Shown here in pieces: positions 17,006 to 22,968 of a stretch of 36,646 nt of DNA. The stretch spans positions 1-36,646 of the forward strand of contig JBBSDV010000006.1 of assembly GCA_038240335.1 (NCBI GenBank), read 5' to 3'. Position 1 is the stretch's first letter. Each line of letters starts with the position of its first letter. Source of the DNA: JBBSDV01 sp038240335. GTDB lineage: Bacteria > Chloroflexota > Dehalococcoidia > DSTF01 > JACRBR01. Below the pieces are notes generated by a model that worked only from the letters and a program-made list of their open reading frames with translations, made no database searches and was not told the origin of the DNA. Position numbers and translations under genes: made by a program.

Positions 17006-17857
17006 ATGAAGAACCTGAACGGCCAGAACGCGATTCTTACCGGCGCATCACGCGGGCTCGGCACGTATATCGCGCGAACGATGGCTGGCCGCGGCATTAA
17101 TCTCGTGCTGGCGGCGCGCGACGCGGCAAAGCTCGAGGAGACGCGACGTGCGTGCGAAGCGCTCGGTGTGCGGGCGATCGCCGTCACGACCGATGTGGGC
17201 TCGCCGGACGACCTGCAGCGCCTCGTCGAAACGGCGGAGCGCGAGTTCGGAACGATCGACATTCTCGTCAACAATGCTGGCATCGAGATCAATGCCAGCG
17301 TGAACGGACATTCGATCGATCAGGTAGATGCGATCCTGCGCACCAATCTGAGCGCGCCGATCTGGCTGACGAAGCTCGTCCTGCCGGGCATGCTCGCGCG
17401 GCGGCGCGGCGCGATCGTCAACATCTCGTCGCTCGCCGGCAAGTCGGCGACGCCCTATGACGCGATCTACTCGGCATCGAAGCACGGGCTCAACGGTTTC
17501 ACTTCATCGCTCGGCATCGAGCTCGACGGCACCGGTGTGACAGCCGGCGTTGTTTGCCCCGGCTTCGTCTCGGATGCGGGCATGTGGGCGGATACCGGCC
17601 AAAAGGCGCCGCGGATGATGCGCGAGGTACCGCCGCAGCGGGTCGCTGACGCCGTGATCAAGGTGATCGAAGGCGCGACCGAGGTGCTCGTTGCGCCCGG
17701 CCCGATTCGGCCGCTGTTCGCGCTCGCCGAGCTCTTTCCCGGCGTGACCAAGTTTGCGACGAAGCGCCTTGGCGTGCTCGACTCGATGCGCAATCGCGCG
17801 GTCGACGTCGCGCCGTCTCAGGTGGCCGATGAGGGCATGCCCGTCGGCAAGAGGTGA
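17006..17857 (+). CDS. Short-chain dehydrogenase/reductase (SDR)
   Basis: A 283-residue classical SDR. The cofactor motif TGASRGLG is at 12-19, NNAG at 89-92, a serine pair at 141-142, and the catalytic Tyr155-X3-Lys159 (YSASK). An Arg after the second strand (AARDAAKLEE) suggests NADP preference. After residue 200 the protein has an additional segment (about 210-283) typical of SDRs acting on bulky substrates such as lipids. The strong AAAGGAGG site suggests high translation. Substrate unknown. Confidence 0.9.
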   Translation: MKNLNGQNAILTGASRGLGTYIARTMAGRGINLVLAARDAAKLEETRRACEALGVRAIAVTTDVGSPDDLQRLVETAEREFGTIDILVNNAGIEINASVNGHSIDQVDAILRTNLSAPIWLTKLVLPGMLARRRGAIVNISSLAGKSATPYDAIYSASKHGLNGFTSSLGIELDGTGVTAGVVCPGFVSDAGMWADTGQKAPRMMREVPPQRVADAVIKVIEGATEVLVAPGPIRPLFALAELFPGVTKFATKRLGVLDSMRNRAVDVAPSQVADEGMPVGKR

Positions 17858-17896
17858 GCGTGAGACAGAGACCGTCCGGCCTGCAAGCTCGAAGTA

Positions 17897-17945
17897 GACG
17901 CTGGACGCTGAATGGCCCCCGCCGCCTTCCAATCTCCAACATCGC
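17897..17945. repeat. Degenerate heptamer tract after SDR
   Basis: GACGCTG twice in a row near 17898-17911 and CTTCCAA/TCTCCAA units at 17927-17940 lie just before the integrase relic. Confidence 0.5.
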
Positions 17946-18098
17946 CTCGCGCTCGCCGCAAACGTTCATCCGAAGGTGGTTTCAGAACGCTTAGGCCACA
18001 GCACGATCGCGATGACGGTCGACACGTACAGCCACGCGATACCTGCGCTGCAGGAAGACGCGGCCGAGCGCGTATCGCGGATCGTATTCGGGGGCTGA
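17943..18098 (+). pseudogene. C-terminal relic of a tyrosine recombinase (phage-type integrase)
   Basis: A plus-strand frame ending with TGA at 18096-18098 reads VHPKVVSERLGHSTIAMT, then VDTYSHAIPALQEDAAERVS. These are the LGH box and the catalytic-tyrosine segment (DTYSH) of tyrosine recombinases, with the usual short tail. Nothing of the N-terminal or the first catalytic Arg region is present upstream, where the SDR gene and a repeat tract stand. It is a decayed remnant of an integrated element and not a functional gene. Confidence 0.85.
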
Positions 18099-18099
18099 T

Positions 18100-18120
18100 G
18101 TTTGCAATCCGTTTGCAATC
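18100..18120. repeat. Direct repeat GTTTGCAATC, two copies
   Basis: The decamer occurs at 18100-18109 and 18111-18120, directly after the stop codon of the integrase relic. It could belong to an old attachment or recombinase-binding site. Confidence 0.55.
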
Positions 18121-18160
18121 GGCCCCGTTGACACGCTGATTTAGCTACGTAAGTCGGCGA

Positions 18161-19096
18161 TTACCACCAAATCTTGTCTTCGATGTCGGAAGGAAGGTCG
18201 CTGTAGTCGGTCGTCCAGAGCTGGGTGCTGAGGTACTTCCAGCCGCCGTCGGCGAAGAGGCAGGCGATATTGCCGGCGTCGAGACGCTCGGCGACGCGCT
18301 GCGCCGTCTTGACCACCGCGCCGGCCGAGATGCCAGCGAAGATGCCTTCCTTCTGCGTCAGCTCCTTCGAGGACGCGAACGACGTGTGCGAATCGATGAC
18401 GATCTTGCCGTCGAGCAGCGACTCGTCGAGAACGGGCGGGATGAACCCTTCCTCGAGGCTGCGGAGCCCCTGCACGAGATCGCCGGGATGCGGCACGGCG
18501 GCGACGATCTTGATGCCGGGCTTCTTCTCCTTCAGGTAGCGCGCAACGCCGGTCAGCGTGCCGCCCGTACCCATACCGGCGACGAAGACATCGATTTCCG
18601 GCAGGTCGCGGAGGAGCTCCGGGCCGGTCGTCTCGTAGTGAGCGCGCGGATTCATCTCGTTGCCGTACTGGTACGGCATGAAGTACGCCGGGTCCTCGGC
18701 GGCGATCTTGTTTGCCACCTCGATCGATCCATTCGTGCCGCGCACACCGTCCGAGTACACGATCTCGGCGCCGAACGCCGTCAGCAGTTCCGTCCGCTCT
18801 GAGCTGACGCTCTCGGGGATGACGACCTTGAGCCGGTAGCCCTTGATCCGGCAGATCATCGCGAGCGAGATGCCGGTGTTGCCCGACGTCGGTTCGAGGA
18901 CGATGCGGTCCTTGGTCAGGACGCCCGTCCGTTCGGCCTCCTCAATCATGTACTTCGCGATGCGGTCCTTCACGCTGCCACTCGGGTTTTGCCCCTCGAG
19001 CTTCGCGTACAGCCGCACCGCCGGCTTCGGCGACATCCGCGGCATCTCGACAAGCGGCGTGTTGCCGATAGCGTCGATCAGGTTGTTGTAGAGCAT
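18161..19096 (-). CDS. cysM: Cysteine synthase, CysM type (CysO-dependent, O-phosphoserine-like)
   Basis: A 311-residue PLP enzyme that should make cysteine from an activated serine. The PLP lysine is Lys43 (GSVKDR) and PTSGNTG at 69-75 binds the substrate carboxylate. It resembles M. tuberculosis CysM far more than CysK: YQYGN, TGPELLRDLPEI, EGIFAGISAGAV and GWKYLST are shared, and it ends in the short tail KIWW like the mycobacterial QLWA. Where CysK has the GIxGIG loop it has QGLRSLEEGF, so Arg212 stands at the position of mycobacterial Arg220, the residue linked to O-phosphoserine preference (alignment from memory). The cysO gene is directly upstream. Its start codon abuts a heptamer array with no Shine-Dalgarno sequence. 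Confidence 0.93.
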   Translation of the reverse strand: MLYNNLIDAIGNTPLVEMPRMSPKPAVRLYAKLEGQNPSGSVKDRIAKYMIEEAERTGVLTKDRIVLEPTSGNTGISLAMICRIKGYRLKVVIPESVSSERTELLTAFGAEIVYSDGVRGTNGSIEVANKIAAEDPAYFMPYQYGNEMNPRAHYETTGPELLRDLPEIDVFVAGMGTGGTLTGVARYLKEKKPGIKIVAAVPHPGDLVQGLRSLEEGFIPPVLDESLLDGKIVIDSHTSFASSKELTQKEGIFAGISAGAVVKTAQRVAERLDAGNIACLFADGGWKYLSTQLWTTDYSDLPSDIEDKIWW

Positions 19097-19097
19097 G

Positions 19098-19146
19098 TTA
19101 GTTTGTCGTTCGTAGTTTGTCGTTTGTAGTTCGTCGTTTGTAGTTG
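19098..19146. repeat. Perfect-register heptamer array abutting cysM start
   Basis: Seven units (TTAGTTT, GTCGTTC, GTAGTTT and so on) in exact 7-bp register end one base before the cysM ATG (19094-19096). On the mRNA this is an A/C-rich leader without a ribosome site. Confidence 0.9.
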
Positions 19147-19240
19147 AGAGGTCTCGACGTTTTAGCCGTGATTCTTAGCCGTCACAAAAATCTGATCGCT
19201 CAGCCTATCCGTGTCCCTCTGCGGATCGTCGTCACCCACC

Positions 19241-19261
19241 GTGAACTGAGAACTGTTAACT
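19241..19261. repeat. Three heptamers overlapping the cysO stop codon
   Basis: GTGAACT, GAGAACT and GTTAACT follow without gaps. The last one encodes, on the minus strand, the final Ser codon and TAA stop of cysO. Confidence 0.85.
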
Positions 19262-19540
19262 CTCGCCGCCCGCGAGCGCGGGAAGGATCGAGATCGTGTC
19301 GCCGCTCTTCACCTTCGTGTTGAGCTGCTCGAGGTAGCGGATGTCTTCGTCGTTCAGGTAGATGTTGACGAAGCGGTGTAGCGAGCCATCCTGCATAATC
19401 TGATTCTTGAACCCCGGGAACTTGCCGTCGAGATCCGAGAGCAGCTCGCTGACCGTGCCGCCATCTCCCTGCACGACTTTCGCGCCGGTGATCTTCTGCA
19501 GCACCGATGTCACTTTCACTTCGACGGCCATCATCTCCAT
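19256..19540 (-). CDS. cysO: CysO-like ubiquitin-fold sulfur carrier protein
   Basis: A 94-residue beta-grasp protein of the MoaD/ThiS/CysO group. As a C-terminal thiocarboxylate it would deliver sulfur to CysM. The block LHRFVNIYLNDEDIRY followed by SILPALAGG is nearly the mycobacterial CysO sequence and differs from MoaD and ThiS. The protein ends GGES, two residues after the Gly-Gly that must be C-terminal for activation, so trimming would be needed; QbsE of Pseudomonas (GGCF) is a known case. The start is ambiguous among three ATGs at 19540, 19534 and 19531. It lies between the E1 fusion and cysM, all on one strand. Confidence 0.92.
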   Translation of the reverse strand: MEMMAVEVKVTSVLQKITGAKVVQGDGGTVSELLSDLDGKFPGFKNQIMQDGSLHRFVNIYLNDEDIRYLEQLNTKVKSGDTISILPALAGGES

Positions 19541-19569
19541 CCTTCCGTCACAGTTGGCAGGCCAGCTCA

Positions 19570-19671
19570 GCGTGAGAAGTTCGCAGTTGACCGTTGGTTT
19601 CAGCGGGCCTGCACCGTGAACTGCAAACTGTGAACTTCCGCCGGCATCCAGCTTCTAGGTTCCGCTTCTAT
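19570..19671. repeat. Three heptamer tracts between E1 fusion gene and cysO
   Basis: AGTTCGC-type units at 19570-19605, GTGAACT-type units at 19614-19637 and GGCATCC/AGCTTCT-type units at 19641-19671 nearly fill the spacer. Three sequence subtypes stand side by side. Confidence 0.75.
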
Positions 19672-19708
19672 CGCCGCGATATACCGACGCGGCGACGCGC
19701 GCCGGCAA

Positions 19709-20902
19709 TCACGCCTTCGCCTTCTCCCGCAGCGCCGCGGCCGCGTCGACTGCTTTCTGCTCCTCCTCGTTCGTGTGTCCGAAGGCGCCGCCGCACCAGG
19801 CGTCGTAGTCGATCAACTCCGTCACGGTCGGGTTCTCGCCGCAGAGCACGCACTTCGGGTTCTTGCGGATGCGCACCTGCCGGAACTCCATCTCGAGGGC
19901 GTCGTACAGTAGCAGCCGCCCGTGCAGCGACTCGCCGACGCCGAGGATCAGCTTGAGCACCTCCGTGGCCTGGATCGTGCCGACGGTGCCGCACAGCGCG
20001 CCGAGCACGCCGGCCTCGGCGCAGCTCGGCACCATGCCGGGCGGCGGTGGCTCCGGGTAGAGGCAGCGGTAGCAGCCCTGGCCGGGCAGGTACACCGTCA
20101 CCTGTCCGTCGAACAGGAGGATCGAGCCGTCGATCAGCGGCTTCTTGAGGAAGTGGCACGTGTCGTTGACGAGATAGCGCGCGGCGAAATTGTCGGCGCC
20201 GTTAATGATGTAGTCGTACGGGGCGATGATCTCCATCGCGTTGTCCGACGTGATCGGCACCTCGTGCGTTACCACCTCGACGTCCGGATTGTAGGCGTTG
20301 ATCGTTTCCTTCGCCGAGACCGCCTTCAGCTTGCCGATGTCGTCGTTCTGGTGCAGGATCTGCCGCTGCAGGTTCGAGATATCGACGGTATCGAAATCGA
20401 CGATGCCGATCTTGCCGATGCCAGCCAGCGCCAGGTAGACCGCGATCGGCGATCCAAGGCCGCCGGCGCCGATGATGAGCACGCTCGATTCCATGATCTT
20501 GCGCTGCCCGGACGGACCGACCTGCGGCATGATGATGTGCCGCGAGTAGCGTTCGACCTGCTCGCCCGTTAGCGCGCCGATGCGTTTCCGCGGCGGCGTT
20601 GGCGCCTGCGCCGCGCCATTGTCCGAGCCGCCTGCCATCGCCGGTATCACTGCCACTTCGTCGCCCTCGTTGACCTTCGTCGCGACGCCGTCGAGCGACG
20701 CGATCTCCTGCTTGTTCACGTAGATATTGATGTGCGCCGGCACGTCGCTGCCGCTGCCGAAGACGAGTTGCTTGAAGCCGGGAAACTGCTTGTCCACGTT
20801 CGCCAGCACCTCGGCGACGTCGGCGCCTTCAGCCTCGACGCGCTGCTTGTTACCGGTGAGCTTGCGGAACGGCGTTGGGATGTAGACGGAAACAGGCGGC
20901 AT
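19709..20902 (-). CDS. Ubiquitin-like carrier fused to MoeB/ThiF-type E1 adenylyltransferase
   Basis: A 397-residue fusion. Residues 1-92 are a MoaD/CysO-like beta-grasp domain ending AVIPAMAGG, with the Gly-Gly internal at 91-92. After a linker of about 15 residues comes a full E1 domain: LTGEQVERYSRHIIMPQVG, the nucleotide loop GAGGLGS at 145-151, NLQRQILH, and two zinc CxxC pairs (Cys277/280, Cys351/354); Cys294 matches the conserved cysteine of MoeB. No C-terminal rhodanese domain follows. It would adenylate the C-terminus of CysO and perhaps of its own fused domain if that is cut. The ATG at 20900-20902 has a GAGGGG site; the longer open frame to 21091 has none. The Moco or thiamine pathway is an alternative role. 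Confidence 0.9.
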   Translation of the reverse strand: MPPVSVYIPTPFRKLTGNKQRVEAEGADVAEVLANVDKQFPGFKQLVFGSGSDVPAHINIYVNKQEIASLDGVATKVNEGDEVAVIPAMAGGSDNGAAQAPTPPRKRIGALTGEQVERYSRHIIMPQVGPSGQRKIMESSVLIIGAGGLGSPIAVYLALAGIGKIGIVDFDTVDISNLQRQILHQNDDIGKLKAVSAKETINAYNPDVEVVTHEVPITSDNAMEIIAPYDYIINGADNFAARYLVNDTCHFLKKPLIDGSILLFDGQVTVYLPGQGCYRCLYPEPPPPGMVPSCAEAGVLGALCGTVGTIQATEVLKLILGVGESLHGRLLLYDALEMEFRQVRIRKNPKCVLCGENPTVTELIDYDAWCGGAFGHTNEEEQKAVDAAAALREKAKA

Positions 20903-21264
20903 GCAGTCATCCCCCTCAGTCTCGTGCGCGGCAAGCGTCACCCGCGAGGCCGGATCGATCCCGCCTGTGCCGCGGTCAATGTGCAGATGCCCGTGGTCGC
21001 GGTCTGCCTCGGAGGCGAGAAACGGGACGCGGGAAGCGGCGGTCGGAGTTGTGTCGATGTGTACGGGTTGGTGGTCCATTTGTGGTTCCATCGGTTGCTA
21101 CGTGGCGAGTTTGTGGTTCGTAGTTCGTCGTTTGTAGTAATTCAGAGTTATGAGTTCACAGTCAGCGGTTCGTGGTTGACAGAACCCAGCGTGGCAGACT
21201 CGATCATCGAGAGTCTCACGTCCGGCATTTCTGTGGTCATCTGTGGCGTCCCTCGCACTACAAG
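20903..21264. other. 362-bp spacer between cysK and the E1 fusion gene
   Basis: No gene. The part next to the E1 start (20903-21090) is open in frame with it but lacks a start signal; I see only small local palindromes. The rest holds a heptamer array. Confidence 0.6.
21107..21181. repeat. Heptamer array downstream of cysK
   Basis: About ten units of TAGTTCG/TCGTTTG and CAGTCAG types in 7-bp register. Confidence 0.8.
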
Positions 21265-21278
21265 CTACAAACTAACAC
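21258..21278. repeat. Three heptamers forming the cysK 3' end
   Basis: CTACAAG, CTACAAA and CTAACAC; the middle unit provides the cysK TAG stop and its neighbour the last codons. Confidence 0.75.
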
Positions 21279-22245
21279 TGAGATACCGCTCGCCGGTGTC
21301 GCAGAGCATCGTCACGATGCGCTTGCCAGCACCGAGCTTCTTCGCGACCTGCAGCGAGGCCCAGACGTTCGCCCCGGAGCTGATGCCGACGAGCAGGCCC
21401 TCTTCTCGCGTCAGGCGCGCCGTCATCGCCAGCGCGTCGTCGTCCTTCACCTCGATGATCTCGTCGTAGATGTCGCGGTTGAGGACGCCGGGCACGAAGC
21501 TGGCGCCGATGCCCTGGATGCCGTGGATGCCGGCCTTGCCGCCCGCAAGCACAGGCGACTTCGCCGGCTCGACCGCCACGATCAGCACGTCCGGCAACTC
21601 GCGCTTCAACACGTCGCCGACACCGGTGATCGTCCCGCCCGTGCCTACGCCGGCGACGAACGCATCGATGCGTCCGCCGGTCGCCCGCAGGATCTCCGGC
21701 CCGGTCGTCAGGCGGTGCACCTCCGGATTGGCGAGATTGTTGAACTGCTGCGGCATGAAGTACGCCTTGCTCTTGTCGTTCAGCTCCTGCGCCGCATACA
21801 CCGCCCCGCTCATCCCCTCGATCGCCGGCGTCAGCACGAGCTGTGCGCCGTACCGCGTCAGCAATCGGCGCCGCTCGATACTCATGTCCTCGGGCATCGT
21901 CAGGATCAGCTTGTAGCCCTTCACGGCGCACACCATCGCCAGGCCGATGCCGGTGTTGCCCGATGTCGGCTCGACGATCGTGTCGCCCGGCTCGATCTGT
22001 CCGGACGCTTCCGCCGCTTCGATCATTGCAAGCGCGATCCGGTCCTTGACGCTGCCTGCAGGGTTCAGCGATTCCATCTTGCCGAGGATCTCCGCCGACG
22101 TCGCGGGCGCGATCTTCCCGAGCCGCACGAGCGGCGTGTTGCCGATCAGCTCGAGCGCGTTGTAGGCGATCAACGGCCTGCCGTCGGCGCGCACGCCTTC
22201 GCGTGCGTTCGGCGCCACGGCTGCTGCGGGTGTGTTAGATGACAT
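21265..22245 (-). CDS. cysK: O-acetylserine sulfhydrylase (cysteine synthase A)
   Basis: A 326-residue PLP enzyme making cysteine from O-acetylserine and sulfide. PLP lysine Lys67 (GSVKDR), PTSGNTG at 93-99 and the loop GIHGIQGIGASFVP at about 239-252 place it in the classical CysK group, unlike the CysM type in the same locus. The ATG at 22243-22245 lies inside the end of the regulator gene, with GGAGG as ribosome site, so the two genes are translationally coupled. The C-terminus RYLSVSL is short and its last residues are encoded by heptamer repeats. In Firmicutes CysK also serves as co-regulator by binding CymR. Confidence 0.95.
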   Translation of the reverse strand: MSSNTPAAAVAPNAREGVRADGRPLIAYNALELIGNTPLVRLGKIAPATSAEILGKMESLNPAGSVKDRIALAMIEAAEASGQIEPGDTIVEPTSGNTGIGLAMVCAVKGYKLILTMPEDMSIERRRLLTRYGAQLVLTPAIEGMSGAVYAAQELNDKSKAYFMPQQFNNLANPEVHRLTTGPEILRATGGRIDAFVAGVGTGGTITGVGDVLKRELPDVLIVAVEPAKSPVLAGGKAGIHGIQGIGASFVPGVLNRDIYDEIIEVKDDDALAMTARLTREEGLLVGISSGANVWASLQVAKKLGAGKRIVTMLCDTGERYLSVSL

Positions 22246-22663
22246 AGCGGCCTCCGACACGATCGTACTCGAGTTCACGCGCCGCAAGATCGCCGATTGT
22301 GACGCCGTCGAGGATTTCCTTCGTTGCTGCCTCGACCGTGTGCCAGACCTCGTGCGCGGCGCGGCACTGGTGTCCCTCATCGTGCAGGTGTGAGACCGGC
22401 GACAGCGACCCCTCGAGCGCCTGGATGACGTCGCTCAGGCGAATTTCCTCCGGCCGCCGGAGCAGCGCGTGGCCACCCTGCGGGCCGCGGACGCTGCGGA
22501 TGAAGCCGGCTTTGCGCAGCGTCGTCAGCAGCTGGTCGAGGTACGGTTCCGGGATGCGCTGCTGGGCGGCGATCTCGGCGCTCTGACGCGGCCCCTCGCC
22601 GTAGTGATGCGAGAGCTCGATGAGAGCCCGTACGCCGTAGTCGCCTTTAGTCGAAATTCGCAT
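22235..22663 (-). CDS. cymR: Rrf2-family repressor, CymR type
   Basis: A 142-residue Rrf2 regulator. The winged helix-turn-helix covers about residues 1-65 (MRISTKGDYGVRALIEL, then YLDQLLTTLRKAGFIRSVRGPQGG). It has a single cysteine, Cys100, and not the three of IscR or NsrR, so a cluster is unlikely. LEGSLSPVSHLHDE and ATKEILDGVTIGDLA closely follow B. subtilis CymR, the master repressor of cysteine metabolism. The stop codon lies 11 nt inside cysK. A palindrome at 22717-22744 upstream is a candidate operator. CymR is the best call; other Rrf2 types are less likely. Confidence 0.85.
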   Translation of the reverse strand: MRISTKGDYGVRALIELSHHYGEGPRQSAEIAAQQRIPEPYLDQLLTTLRKAGFIRSVRGPQGGHALLRRPEEIRLSDVIQALEGSLSPVSHLHDEGHQCRAAHEVWHTVEAATKEILDGVTIGDLAARELEYDRVGGRYVI

Positions 22664-22968
22664 CGTAGACCCGTATTTTGGCCGCTGATTAGCTTCGCGG
22701 AAGAGAAGTCTGCAAAGTTAAGCGATTACATCAACAATCGTAACAGGCAGTCGCCGGGGATGGCAAGGGAGAGGCCTTTGGAGGGTGTGCGCTGCCGATA
22801 ACGTGATCCTGGGCGTCTGTGCAGTGCATATGCGCTTTATCGCCCGGGCGCGGCTCGCTACCATAGCCGATACCAGTGGCCGAACGAAGCCTGATGCCTG
22901 CTCCGGGCCGGTGCGCCCGATGATCGGCCATGCGCGGAGAACGCGCGAACGCCGCGGAGGATTCTCTT
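22664..22968. other. Divergent promoter region between cymR and the M1 peptidase
   Basis: 305 bp without a gene. The part near 22700-22745 is clearly richer in A/T than its surroundings and holds a palindrome. No heptamer array is present. Confidence 0.6.
22717..22744. promoter_or_regulatory. Candidate operator upstream of cymR
   Basis: Imperfect dyad: GTTA, two bases, CGATT, an 8-bp spacer, AATCG, TAAC. Size (28 bp) suits an Rrf2 dimer site, and it lies 54-81 bp upstream of the cymR start, in an A/T-rich patch. Autoregulation is inferred. Confidence 0.4.

Noticed and set aside
17858..18160. tRNA as integration site of the relic integrase
   Set aside because: No T-loop GTTCRA pattern or acceptor stem could be found near the relic.
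19098..19146. CRISPR-like array
   Set aside because: Units are 7 bp with no spacers, and no cas genes are near.
20903..21091. 63-residue N-terminal extension of the carrier-E1 fusion
   Set aside because: No ribosome site, no family match, and the beta-grasp domain begins at the internal ATG with GAGGGG before it.
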